Shown in pieces: positions 52,874 through 61,625 of a DNA stretch of 64,000 nt. The notes beneath the pieces were generated by a model that did not search any database, was not told the origin of the DNA, and saw only the letters and a list, made by a program, of their open reading frames with translations. Each line of letters begins with the position of its first letter. The first letter of the stretch is position 1. Source of the stretch: Bradyrhizobium arachidis (GTDB taxonomy: Bacteria > Pseudomonadota > Alphaproteobacteria > Rhizobiales > Xanthobacteraceae); NCBI RefSeq assembly GCF_024758505.1, contig NZ_CP077970.1, positions 7,378,001 through 7,442,000 on the forward strand, given 5' to 3'. Position numbers and translations under genes: made by a program.

Positions 52874-53887
52874 ATGCATACGAACCGTCGCGACTTGCTG
52901 TTGGCTGGGGCATGCGCCGCTTCAGCCGCCCTGTTTTCAAGTGTCGCCGCTCGGCTCAGGGCCGAAGAGCCCAATCCGCCGCCGGAAACCACCACAATCC
53001 GAATTGCGAAGAACCCGAGCATCTGCATCGCGCCGCAGTACGTGGTGAGCGACCTGCTGAATGCCGAAGGGTTCACAAACGTCGTTTATGTTGAGTCTGA
53101 TGCCGGCATGGAACAAACCAGGGCGGTCGCGAGGGGCGACATCGACTTCACCCTGCATTTCTCGGGTCCGCTTCTTCTTGAGATCGATCGGGGCGCGAGC
53201 ATTACCGTTCTGGCCGGGATTCATGTCGGCTGCTTCGAGCTGTTTGCCAAGAAGGGCATACGCAGCGTCGCCGATCTGAAGGGTCGAACCGTCGGGCAGC
53301 AGGGGCTTGGGAGCAGCCCGCACGTTTTCATCAGCGCGATGGCGACGCTTGTCGGACTCGATCCCGCCAAGGATATCGAGTGGGTGACGAGCGCCTCGGT
53401 CAAGCCGATCGAGTTGTTTGCCGAGGGTAAGATCGACGCCTTTCTCGGCTTTCCTCCAGAACCACAGCGTTTGCGTGCGCAGAACATCGGTCATGTCATC
53501 GTCAACAGCGCCCTGGATCGACCATGGTCGCAGTATTTTTGCTGCATGCTGGCGGGGAATCGCGAATTCGTCCGAAAGAATCCCGTCGCCACCAAACGTA
53601 TGGTTCGTGCCATGCTCCGGGCGACGGATTTGTGCGTGAGCGAGCCGGCCCTTGTTGCGCAGCGCATGGTGGATAGGGGTTTCACGGCGCGACGCGACTA
53701 CGCGGTTCAGACTCTTGCTGATGTGCCGTACAATCGGTGGCGCGACTACGATCCCGAAGACACAATCCGCTTTTACGCGCTTCGTCTGCGCGAAGCGCGG
53801 ATGCTGAAATCGAACCCTGCGAAAATTATCGCGGATGCGGTCGACTGGCGGTTCCTCAACGAGGTCCGACGTGAACTTGGAAGCTGA
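52874..53887 (+). CDS. NMT1/SsuA-type substrate-binding protein, second copy
   Basis: Protein of 337 residues, same length as the gene just upstream and close to 90% identical by eye. The RRDLLLAGA signal and all blocks are retained (FTLHFSGPLLLEIDRG, IRSVADLKGRTVGQQGLGS, FLGFPPEPQRLR). Differences are scattered, with some in the presumed pocket: VGIPGLGT versus VGQQGLGS, and ADAGGTQAKALANG versus SDAGMEQTRAVARG. The two could therefore bind different ligands or tune affinity. The gene ends shortly before the histidine kinase, with which it is likely co-transcribed. Confidence 0.88.
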   Translation: MHTNRRDLLLAGACAASAALFSSVAARLRAEEPNPPPETTTIRIAKNPSICIAPQYVVSDLLNAEGFTNVVYVESDAGMEQTRAVARGDIDFTLHFSGPLLLEIDRGASITVLAGIHVGCFELFAKKGIRSVADLKGRTVGQQGLGSSPHVFISAMATLVGLDPAKDIEWVTSASVKPIELFAEGKIDAFLGFPPEPQRLRAQNIGHVIVNSALDRPWSQYFCCMLAGNREFVRKNPVATKRMVRAMLRATDLCVSEPALVAQRMVDRGFTARRDYAVQTLADVPYNRWRDYDPEDTIRFYALRLREARMLKSNPAKIIADAVDWRFLNEVRRELGS

Positions 53888-53954
53888 TTCGACGTCGTTT
53901 CTGCCTCAGCGCCCGCTCGCTGCAATATCGCGAGCTAGTCGAGACGGCGCGTCG

Positions 53955-55466
53955 GTGAAGGACGGCCTCGTCCGCGTTGCATTGCGCCCTTCGCTGCGCA
54001 CCAAATTGCTGGCCGCCTTCCTCGTCATCGAGATGCTCTTGGTCTCGGTTGGGGCAATCGGCCTCCTGTCGCTGCGCGAAGCCGACCAGCGAGCGAACCA
54101 GGTCGTTGCCCTACAGCACAAGATCGAGGCATACCGGCAGGTGCAGCACGATACCCTCCGACAGCTCTATGGCGTATCGGCAGCTCTCGCCCTTCCAAAC
54201 GAAACGACGCTGGCAGGCGCGCTGCGGCAGATCAACCAGTTTGGGTACGACCTTGACCGGGTCTCGTTCGTCGCAAAGGACGAGGTTTCGCTGCTCAACC
54301 AGTTGCAAGAAGAATATGCGCGCTTTACGGCCGTAGTCTCACACGTCATTGATCTCCTCCGCAACGGGCGAGTGGCTCAAGCCCAGCAGAGCGAGCTCGC
54401 GGAGCTCGGGCCTCTCGCGGACAAGCTCGAACGACTGACCAATCAATTGGTCAACCGGGCTGAAGCGGACATGGTGGCCGGCATAGATGCGAACCGGCAA
54501 ACCTATGCAAAATCTCAGATACTTGTCGCCGCCGTCGCGATCGCAAGCCTGGTGCTGACGCTGGTCTTGGGTCATGCGATCTCCCGATCTGTGATCGACC
54601 CAGTCCGCACCATCCATGATGGCCTGAATCGAATAGCGGCCGGAGACTTCACCCAGCGCATCGAGGTTCCCAATCGGGACGAACTTGGGGAGCTAGCGGC
54701 TCACGTCAACTCGACCTGCGAAGAGCTGCAGCAGCTCTACGAAAGCCTTGAGGAGGCCAGCCGTCACAAATCGCAGTTCCTGGCAAACATGAGTCATGAA
54801 TTGCGGACGCCACTGAACGCAGTACTCGGCTTCTCTGAACTCCTGCTGGACGGAATATACGGCGCTCCTCCAGAAAGAATGCGATCAGCTCTCGAACGCA
54901 TCCAACGGAACGGCAGACATTTGCTCGGGCTGATTAACGATGTACTCGATCTCTCCAAGATTGAAGCTGGGCAGCTTCGACTTTCCTTGGCCGACTATTC
55001 CGTGGAGGACCTGGTAGGCGGCGTTTACACGTCCGTTGAAGCCCTCGCCGCCGAAAAAAGTTTGGCTTTGAGAACTGCTGTCCCCGCTGGCCTGCCGCCG
55101 GCGCGGGGCGACGAACGCAGGCTCGCTCAGGCTCTGTTCAATCTTGTTGGTAATGCGATCAAGTTCACCGACGCGGGAGAGGTTCGGATCGAAGTGGAGG
55201 CAAAGGGGGATTACTACATGTTTTCGGTCCAAGACACAGGGCCGGGTATCGACGAAGTCGATCAAGCCAAGATCTTCGAAGAATTCCAGCAAGTCGATAA
55301 CTCGATCACCAAGACGAAAGGAGGCGCGGGATTGGGCCTCGCGATCGTAAAGCGTATTGTGCATATGCATGGTGGACGAATCTGGATCGAATCCCGCCTC
55401 GGTCATGGCGCCAGGTTTTCTTTCTTGGTGCCCGCCCGGCTCGAGCAACAGGCGATGCCAACATGA
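53955..55466 (+). CDS. Membrane sensor histidine kinase (HAMP-HisKA-HATPase)
   Basis: Kinase of about 503 residues. An N-terminal membrane segment (LLAAFLVIEMLLVSVGAIGLL) leads to a periplasmic helical sensor of about 150 residues. A second segment follows (ILVAAVAIASLVLTLVLGHA), then HAMP with IDPVRTIHDGLNRIAAGDF, HisKA with phospho-accepting His in FLANMSHELRTPLNAVLGF, and HATPase with NLVGNAIKFTD, DTGPGID and GGAGLGLAIVKR. The GTG start at 53955 aligns with the ATG position of the duplicated unit. Longer frames to GTG 53871 or ATG 53835 overlap the binding-protein gene. The periplasmic domain could be contacted by the neighbouring binding proteins. Confidence 0.9.
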   Translation: MKDGLVRVALRPSLRTKLLAAFLVIEMLLVSVGAIGLLSLREADQRANQVVALQHKIEAYRQVQHDTLRQLYGVSAALALPNETTLAGALRQINQFGYDLDRVSFVAKDEVSLLNQLQEEYARFTAVVSHVIDLLRNGRVAQAQQSELAELGPLADKLERLTNQLVNRAEADMVAGIDANRQTYAKSQILVAAVAIASLVLTLVLGHAISRSVIDPVRTIHDGLNRIAAGDFTQRIEVPNRDELGELAAHVNSTCEELQQLYESLEEASRHKSQFLANMSHELRTPLNAVLGFSELLLDGIYGAPPERMRSALERIQRNGRHLLGLINDVLDLSKIEAGQLRLSLADYSVEDLVGGVYTSVEALAAEKSLALRTAVPAGLPPARGDERRLAQALFNLVGNAIKFTDAGEVRIEVEAKGDYYMFSVQDTGPGIDEVDQAKIFEEFQQVDNSITKTKGGAGLGLAIVKRIVHMHGGRIWIESRLGHGARFSFLVPARLEQQAMPT

Positions 55467-55828
55467 GCAAGCGCGTGCTGGTGGTCGAAGATCAGGAGGA
55501 CAATCGGCAGATTCTGCGCGATCTTCTTGCGAGTGTTGGTTACGAAATGATCGAAGCGCACGACGGCGAAGGAGCACTCGTAGCGGCGCGAACCCAAAAT
55601 CCAGATCTCATTCTAATGGATATCCAACTGCCTGTTCTTGATGGATACGAGGCAACACGACGAATCAAGGCACAATCAGATCTCCGCCACATTCCAATCG
55701 TCGTGGTCACCTCCTACGCGCTGAGCGGCGATGAAGAAAAGGCGCGCGCGGCAGGCTGCAATGCCTATGTCGCGAAGCCTTACAGCGCGCGAAAACTGCT
55801 TGAGACAATCAATCGATACCTGACATAG
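55463..55828 (+). CDS. Single-domain response regulator (CheY/DivK-like)
   Basis: Receiver of 121 residues with no output domain. The acidic pair is in VLVVEDQEDN, the phosphoacceptor Asp in LILMDIQLPVLDG (about residue 53), the switch Thr in VVVTSYALSG and the conserved Lys in YVAKPYSARK. The sequence style resembles DivK. Its ATG overlaps the kinase stop by four bases (ATGA), so kinase and regulator are translated together. It may relay the phosphate to the next protein or act by protein contact. Confidence 0.92.
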   Translation: MSKRVLVVEDQEDNRQILRDLLASVGYEMIEAHDGEGALVAARTQNPDLILMDIQLPVLDGYEATRRIKAQSDLRHIPIVVVTSYALSGDEEKARAAGCNAYVAKPYSARKLLETINRYLT

Positions 55829-55857
55829 GTTCCGGCGCCTGCCGACGTGGAGCACAG

Positions 55858-56970
55858 ATGCATGACCCACCTCGAATCATGATCGTAGATGATAACGAAA
55901 CGAATCGCTGCCTTCTTGTCGCGCGCCTCGGCGCTGAGGGTTATGAGACGATAGAGGCTGAAAACGGCGAGAGGGCGCTCGCGGTCGTGCGCGATGTCGC
56001 GCCGGACGTTGTCCTCCTTGACGTCATGATGCCGAAAATCGATGGCTTTGAGGTCTGCCGGCGCCTGAAGGGCGACCCAGCGCTCGGATTTGTTCCAATC
56101 ATTATGGTTACGGCGCGAGCTGACTCAAAGGATGTCGTCACGGGACTTAATGCGGGCGCCGACGAGTATCTGACCAAACCGATCGACCATGCAGCACTTG
56201 TTGCACGAGTGCGCTCCATGCTCCGAATCAAGGAATTGCATGATCGCGCAGAAGCGCAGGCGGTCGAGCTGGCGTCGTGGAATAGAATGCTTGAGCAACG
56301 TGTCGCCGACCAAGTCGCGCAAATTGAGCGGGTCAGCCGTTTAAAGCGTTTTCTCTCGCCTCAGATAGCGGAACTGATCCTTGCGTCGTCACCATCCGAC
56401 ACCCTGGTGAGCCATCGCAGGCAGGTGACAATCGTCTTCTGCGACCTGCGGGGATTTACGGCATTTGCCGAAACTGCCGAGCCTGAGGAGGTGTCGGCCG
56501 TGATGCGTGAGTATCACGCAACCTTGGGATTCATCGTGCATGAGTTTGAAGGCACGCTGGAGAGATTTATTGGCGATGGGCTCATGGTCATCTTCGGCGA
56601 TCCGCTTCCCTGCACCGATCCATGTGCGCGCGCCGTGCAGATGGCGGTCGCGATGCGAGGCCGTCTGTCGGAATTATCCAGCAAGTGGCGCCGACAAAGC
56701 CACGAACTCGGCTTTGGAGTCGGCATCGCATATGGATATGCGACGCTCGGCCCTATTGGTTTCGAGGGCCGCTCTGAGTACAGCGCGACCGGGACCGTGG
56801 TCAATCTAGCGGCCCGTCTCTGCGCGGAGGCGCGCGACGGCCAGATCTTGATCGATAGCAAAGTACGAGCGGCGCTCGATTCGAGGGCGACGGCGGAGCC
56901 CGTGGGTGAATTGACGCTCAAGGGTTTGCATCGGCCGATAGCGGCCTACAACGTGCTTGAGATGACTTGA
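55858..56970 (+). CDS. Receiver-class III adenylate/guanylate cyclase
   Basis: Response regulator of 370 residues with a cyclase output. The receiver (about 1-125) has IMIVDDNETN, Asp in VVLLDVMMPKIDG and Lys in YLTKPIDHAA. A coiled-coil linker follows (AEAQAVELASWNRMLEQRVA). The cyclase domain (about 175-365) has metal Asp residues in IVFCDLRGFTAFAE and RFIGDGLMVIFGDP, and the Asn in TVVNLAARL. Arg stands where many adenylate cyclases have Lys before the second metal motif. It is last in the binding-protein/kinase/regulator/cyclase cluster and likely turns kinase activity into cAMP or cGMP. Confidence 0.9.
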   Translation: MHDPPRIMIVDDNETNRCLLVARLGAEGYETIEAENGERALAVVRDVAPDVVLLDVMMPKIDGFEVCRRLKGDPALGFVPIIMVTARADSKDVVTGLNAGADEYLTKPIDHAALVARVRSMLRIKELHDRAEAQAVELASWNRMLEQRVADQVAQIERVSRLKRFLSPQIAELILASSPSDTLVSHRRQVTIVFCDLRGFTAFAETAEPEEVSAVMREYHATLGFIVHEFEGTLERFIGDGLMVIFGDPLPCTDPCARAVQMAVAMRGRLSELSSKWRRQSHELGFGVGIAYGYATLGPIGFEGRSEYSATGTVVNLAARLCAEARDGQILIDSKVRAALDSRATAEPVGELTLKGLHRPIAAYNVLEMT

Positions 56971-57226
56971 TGGAGATGTGGATTATCAGTTCACTCCAAA
57001 CCACTAGCCCGGAAACTCGGCGGTTATCCAAACCGGCTCACGTTAGGACTCCTCGCTTGATCGTCCTGGGCTTAGTGGTTCGCGCAGATATGATCGAATG
57101 AGACTAGCTGTATCTACTTGTGGCCCAAAGCCGACATACGGCCATGTCGGCTTCAAGGTCGCCTTTCCAACAGCAAAACGGACGCAGCGAACTTCTGAGT
57201 ACACACCAGTACACACCCTAGCTTGG
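56971..57226. other. Intergenic stretch with small hairpin and short direct repeat
   Basis: No gene is supported. A nine-base stem AGCCGACAT/ATGTCGGCT (57129-57137, 57144-57152) and a twofold AGTACACACC direct repeat near 57199-57217 precede the VanB-like remnant. No T-tract follows the stem, so it is not a clear terminator. Confidence 0.4.
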
Positions 57227-57586
57227 TCAGACCGCATCCGCCCGATGCAGCGTGTCCACGGTGATGATGCCCCGTGCGCGCGAGACGCAGGCGCAGATCT
57301 TTGTGTTCTCGTGCTTCTGGTGGTCGCTGAAGAACACGTCGCGATGGTCGATCTCGCCGTCGACCGCGACGACGTCGATAGCGCAGAGGCCGCACTCGCC
57401 GCGCTTGCACTCGTACATCACCTCATGGCCGGCGGCGTTGAGCACGTCCAGCATCGAGCGCTCGCGCGGGATCTCGAACTCGAGGTCCGTCGCCTTCTGC
57501 CGCACCCGGAAGGCTTCGGTCGGTAGCGACCCGCTGGAGCCAAAGGTCTCATAGCGGAGATTGGGCAGCGGTTGACCCGAGCCGAG
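57227..57586 (-). pseudogene. 3' remnant of a VanB-like ferredoxin-reductase gene
   Basis: The minus strand, ending in TGA at 57227, encodes about 118 residues that match the C-terminus of the intact gene at 63269 almost residue for residue. It includes the whole [2Fe-2S] ferredoxin domain with CKRGECGLC and the later Cys in TKICACVSRA. Homology stops near 57586, where the intact gene continues into the FAD/NAD reductase domains. The sequence upstream to about 57711 is unrelated. It lacks the flavin module and is best read as a pseudogene, although the open frame would still allow a free ferredoxin domain. The gap to 57797 shows nothing else. Confidence 0.85.
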
Positions 57587-57797
57587 CAAGGCGGCGAGAT
57601 CGAGGACCATTTCTCGGCCGGCGCGATGCCGATGGGCATGCCTGCACCGGTCTTGCTGCGCTTGCACATCAGCCCCTGGATGGCGCGCCAATCACCAAAT
57701 TGAGACTGCACAGGCTTTTCCGGACATCGAAATGCTGTAGGCTACGGAGTGCGCGGGCTCCGGCCCGGCACTTCAAAAAAATACACGGGAGGGACCT

Positions 57798-59273
57798 ATG
57801 GACATTCGAAAGCTTGCGGCAACGGCCGCGTCGGCTGTCGCCTTGTGCGGGTGGTCAGGCATCGCCGGCGCCGGCCAGTATGACGGCATCACCATCAACA
57901 TCCTGACGCGCCCGGGCCCCGTCATCGCCGGCGCAGTGTCCCAGCGCGGCAAGGAATTCGAGAAGCTGACGGGCGCCAAGATCATCGTCAATGAAGTGCC
58001 GTATGCCGAGATCTTCCCGAAGGTTCAGCAGGACTGGTCCACGGGAACGAACTCCATCGATGTTGCCGTCTTCGCCGCCGGCTGGGGCGTCGAGCTCGCG
58101 GCGGCAGGGCTCCTCGAAAACCTCGATCCCTACATCGCGAAGGACAGCAAGATCGACCTCCAGGACATCGCCCCCTATTTCCGCGAGTTTGCCCAGAAGA
58201 TCGGCGGGAAGACGATGGTGATCCAGGTCGATGGCGACTTCCAGATGGTCTATTACCGGAAGGACATCCTGGAAAAGAACAATTTGCAGCCGCCCAAGAC
58301 CTGGGACGACTATCTCGCCATCGCCAAGGCGATCAACGGCCAGGACATGAGCGGCGACGGCAAGCCAGGCTACGGCTCCTGCATCTTCAAGAAGCGCAAT
58401 GCGCAGAGCTATTTCGCCATCCAGACGATCGCTTCGACGATCGTTCAGACCCAGGGTACGGCCCAGGGCTTCCAGTTCGACAACGCCACGATGAAGCCAC
58501 TCGTCAACAATGCCGGCTGGAAGAAGGCCTTCGAACTCTACAAGGAGACAAGCAAATACGGACCGCCTGAAGAGCTGAACATGGACATCGGCGACACCCG
58601 TGCCTTGTTCAAGTCGGGCCGTTGCGGCCTCCTGATCGAGTGGGGCGATCCGGGTCCGCTCCAGCTCGAAGACGACGCCAAGGGGATCAAGAACAAGCTC
58701 TACGCCACCAATATCGGTTCGAAGGAGGTTTTGGACCGCAAGGCCGGCAAGCTCGTTCCTGTCAGCAAGGAGTCTGCGCCGAATGCGATCGACGGCGTCA
58801 ACTATGCTCCGTTCTCGGCCTTTGGCGGCTGGGCCGGCGCCATCAACGCCAAGTCGAATGCCAAGACCAAGCAGGCGGCCTACGACTTCCTGTCGTACAT
58901 CAGTCAGAAAGAGCAATCCAACGTCGACGTGACCATGGGCTGGACCGGCTTCAACCCCTACCGCCTCAGCCAGCTCAAGAGCACAGAGCTTTGGGTGAAA
59001 TCAGGCATGGATGAGGGCCTCGCCAAGAACTACATGGGCGCCATCAACGATGCCCTCAACAACCCCAACATGTCTTCGGACCTCAAGATCCCCGGTGCGC
59101 AGCAGTACACCGGGGTCGTTCTCGACACCGAGCTGGCGCGCTACATGGCCGGCGAGATCACCGTGGACGAGGCCTTGAAGAACATCGAGGCCGGTTGGGA
59201 CAAGATCACCAAAGATTTTGGCCGCGACGAGCAGATCAAGCAGATGGCACTCGCCGTCGGACCTGCAAAGTGA
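57798..59273 (+). CDS. Extracellular solute-binding protein, family 1 (sugar ABC)
   Basis: Exported binding protein of 491 residues, first gene of a four-gene sugar ABC operon. The signal peptide runs LAATAASAVALCGWSGIAGA. The mature part shows the family-1 pattern: EFEKLTGAKIIVNEVPYAEI, VAVFAAGWGVELAAAGLLEN, QMVYYRKDILEKNNLQPPKT and GRCGLLIEWGDPG, followed by AFGGWAGAINAKSNAKTKQA. The ligand is probably a mono- or oligosaccharide or polyol, but cannot be named. GGGAGG precedes the ATG. It is somewhat longer than the usual 420-440 residues. Confidence 0.92.
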   Translation: MDIRKLAATAASAVALCGWSGIAGAGQYDGITINILTRPGPVIAGAVSQRGKEFEKLTGAKIIVNEVPYAEIFPKVQQDWSTGTNSIDVAVFAAGWGVELAAAGLLENLDPYIAKDSKIDLQDIAPYFREFAQKIGGKTMVIQVDGDFQMVYYRKDILEKNNLQPPKTWDDYLAIAKAINGQDMSGDGKPGYGSCIFKKRNAQSYFAIQTIASTIVQTQGTAQGFQFDNATMKPLVNNAGWKKAFELYKETSKYGPPEELNMDIGDTRALFKSGRCGLLIEWGDPGPLQLEDDAKGIKNKLYATNIGSKEVLDRKAGKLVPVSKESAPNAIDGVNYAPFSAFGGWAGAINAKSNAKTKQAAYDFLSYISQKEQSNVDVTMGWTGFNPYRLSQLKSTELWVKSGMDEGLAKNYMGAINDALNNPNMSSDLKIPGAQQYTGVVLDTELARYMAGEITVDEALKNIEAGWDKITKDFGRDEQIKQMALAVGPAK

Positions 59274-59282
59274 GCGAGCCTG

Positions 59283-60440
59283 ATGCCTGATGGGACCGCT
59301 ACGAGCCAGCCGGGGATTTCCCCGGCTGGACTTTTTCGGGGTGAAAGCTGGGGCGAGTGGCTCGACCGCCATTCGAGAACGTTCTTCATCGCCCCGGCTG
59401 TGACGCTTGTCCTGCTCTTTGCGATCTTCCCGACCTTCTACACGATCGTCTTTGCGATCAGTCATGTCAGGTTCTCGGCCACCGGTCTCAAATTCCGGAC
59501 GGTCTGGTTCGAGAATTTTGCGGCGCAATTTACCGGCAACCAGCAGGTTCACTTCCTCGGCCGCTTCACCAGCATGAGCATCGCTGGCTGGGTATTCACC
59601 CTCGTGATCGCAGGCGCCCTGCTGTGGTGGCTCTATCGCGCCGTCGTCGGGGGAACCAGCTGGGTCGGCCTCGCCGGGCGATTGATCAGCGCCGCCATGG
59701 CCATGTTCATTGCGCTTCTGTTCGCCGCCACCCTGCTCTCCGGCAATCAATGGGGCACGCTGCTCAACACCCTGTTCTATGTCGTCGTCGGCTGCTCCAT
59801 CCAGTTCGTCATAGGCCTGATGCTGGCGTTCCTGTGCTCGCAACCCGTGATCGGCAAGAATTTCTTCCGCGTCCTGTTCTTCATCCCCCTCATGATCACC
59901 CCGCTCGGAGTGGGCTATGCCTTCAAGATGATTCTGGACGTGACCAAAGGTCCGTTCCAGCCCTTCTGGCAATTGATCGGTCTCGGCAATTGGGCGTGGT
60001 CAACCGACGCCTGGGCCGCGCGCTGGTTCGTTATCCTGGGGGACTCCTGGCAATGGATCCCGTTCATCTTCATCGTTCTGCTCGCCGCTCTTGAGAACGT
60101 GCCCAAGGATCATGTCGAGGCTGCCCAGGTCGACGGTGCCTCCAGTTTCCAGATCTTCCGCGAAATCACCTGGCCGCAGATTCTCCCCGTGGCGGCCACC
60201 GTCATGCTCATTCGCATGATCGAGGCGTTCAAGATCGTGGATCTGCCCAACATCATGACGGCCGGAGGACCCGGGATAGCCACGGAGTCCATGACATTGC
60301 ATTCGCTGTTTCTCTGGCGCGCCAACAACATGGGCGATTCCGCGGCCGTGGCCTATCTCCTCCTGATATTGACCGTCGTCGTGTGCTCCTCGTTCTTCAA
60401 TTTTGTGGTCCTCAAACGTATCCGCGGGGCGCGGGCATGA
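59283..60440 (+). CDS. Sugar ABC permease (MalF/UgpA type) with extra membrane segments
   Basis: Inner-membrane permease of 385 residues, longer than the usual 290-310. After the first segment (APAVTLVLLFAIFPTFYTIV) there are two additional hydrophobic stretches (GWVFTLVIAGALLWWLYRAV and LISAAMAMFIALLFAATLL). The standard binding-protein-dependent transport domain follows, with the EAA loop EAAQVDGASSFQIFREITWP that docks on the ATPase. It begins 9 bases after the binding-protein stop and overlaps the next permease by four bases. Confidence 0.91.
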   Translation: MPDGTATSQPGISPAGLFRGESWGEWLDRHSRTFFIAPAVTLVLLFAIFPTFYTIVFAISHVRFSATGLKFRTVWFENFAAQFTGNQQVHFLGRFTSMSIAGWVFTLVIAGALLWWLYRAVVGGTSWVGLAGRLISAAMAMFIALLFAATLLSGNQWGTLLNTLFYVVVGCSIQFVIGLMLAFLCSQPVIGKNFFRVLFFIPLMITPLGVGYAFKMILDVTKGPFQPFWQLIGLGNWAWSTDAWAARWFVILGDSWQWIPFIFIVLLAALENVPKDHVEAAQVDGASSFQIFREITWPQILPVAATVMLIRMIEAFKIVDLPNIMTAGGPGIATESMTLHSLFLWRANNMGDSAAVAYLLLILTVVVCSSFFNFVVLKRIRGARA

Positions 60441-61621
60441 GCGGACCCAGTTACAAGATTTCCAGGGACCACCGGTCCTTGAGGCAACGGCTGTTCGAGC
60501 CGCCCGCCGTTGGCAAGATGTCCCTGATGGCCAACCTTGTCGCCTGGGCCATCCTGCTGTTCTGGTCGCTGTTCGTGCTGTTTCCGATCTATTGGGTGGT
60601 CATCACGGCCTTCAAGGATGCCGCGACCGTCAATAACGGGCCGTTCTTTATCCCCTTCATCGATTTCCAGCCGACGCTGAAGGGTTGGACGGCGCAATTC
60701 GCAACAGACCCCTATTGCGATGCCTGGTCGATCGGCCGCCAGCTTGTCCTGCTGGTCAACAATCTCTTCGCCTTCATCGTGTCGCCGATCGTCACGATCG
60801 ACAGAATGGAGCCGCAGATCTGCAAGGTCTACCTTGCCTATACGAATTCCTTCGTGATCAGCTTCGGCGCCACCGCGCTTTGCATTGCGGTCGGGTCCAT
60901 GGCCGCCTACGCGCTGGCGCGCATCAGCTACAAGCCGAAATTCGCAAACATCGTGGCGTTCGTGCTGCTCTCCCTGGCGGCGATCGTCGCCTCCAACTAT
61001 TTCGACGTTCATTGGGCGATATCAGGCTCCGTTGCCCTCGCCTTGTTCTTCCTTCTTGCCCGCAGCCTGGGGCGGCGCTTCAAGACGACGCTCGGAAATA
61101 ACGACATCCTGTTCTGGATCGTCTCCCAGCGCATCCTGCCACCGATCGTCGTCATCATTCCCGTCTACATGATGTTTCAGTCCGTCCGCATGATCGACAC
61201 GCACCTCGCGCTGATCATCGTCTATGCGGTCGCCAATCTGCCCATCGTCGTCTGGCTCATGCATGACTTCTTCGTGAATCTCCCGATCGAACTGGAGGAG
61301 TCGGCGCAACTCGATGGCTCGTCACGCTTCGAGATATTTTGGGACATCGTGTTGCCCTTGACCCGTCCGGGGCTCGCCGCAACCACCCTGCTGACGCTCA
61401 TTCTCAATTGGAACGAGTATCTGTTCGCGATCTTCCTCACCACGGCCCGGGCCCAGACCATGCCGATCATGGTTGCGGCCAAGAACACCGGCGAGCGTGG
61501 CATTCTCTGGTGGGAGATGTGCGCCATCATCATGATCATGATCCTTCCGGTGATCATCATGGCTATCGTGTTGCAGCGCTATATCGCCAAGGGCGTGTTG
61601 CTTGGTGCGGTCAAGGGATGA
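60437..61621 (+). CDS. Sugar ABC permease (MalG/UgpE type) with inserted hydrophobic region
   Basis: Inner-membrane permease of 394 residues against about 280 for typical members. The start ATG at 60437 overlaps the previous stop (ATGA). The core has LFPIYWVVITAFKD, an EAA-type loop ELEESAQLDGSSRFEIFWDI and the C-terminal WNEYLFAIFLTT. The extra length comes from a periplasmic stretch (about 70-125) and an added pair of membrane segments (NIVAFVLLSLAAIVASNYF and AISGSVALALFFLLARSLG). It partners the preceding permease. Confidence 0.91.
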   Translation: MSGPSYKISRDHRSLRQRLFEPPAVGKMSLMANLVAWAILLFWSLFVLFPIYWVVITAFKDAATVNNGPFFIPFIDFQPTLKGWTAQFATDPYCDAWSIGRQLVLLVNNLFAFIVSPIVTIDRMEPQICKVYLAYTNSFVISFGATALCIAVGSMAAYALARISYKPKFANIVAFVLLSLAAIVASNYFDVHWAISGSVALALFFLLARSLGRRFKTTLGNNDILFWIVSQRILPPIVVIIPVYMMFQSVRMIDTHLALIIVYAVANLPIVVWLMHDFFVNLPIELEESAQLDGSSRFEIFWDIVLPLTRPGLAATTLLTLILNWNEYLFAIFLTTARAQTMPIMVAAKNTGERGILWWEMCAIIMIMILPVIIMAIVLQRYIAKGVLLGAVKG

Positions 61622-61625
61622 GCGG

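Larger units (their letters stand above)
51780..53940 (+). repeat. Tandem duplication of about 1.08 kb carrying a binding-protein gene
   Basis: Two head-to-tail units offset by exactly 1083 bases (ATGs at 51791 and 52874). The match covers the ribosome-binding site GAGGAGGTCCCG, the whole gene, and about 50 bases of downstream spacer including CAATATCGCGAGC. The encoded proteins are nearly identical along their whole length. Confidence 0.9.

Noticed and set aside
51791..53887. A complete ABC importer formed with the two NMT1-type binding proteins
   Set aside because: No permease or ATPase gene lies in the cluster; the ABC genes at 57.8 kb have their own family-1 binding protein and lie beyond a remnant boundary.
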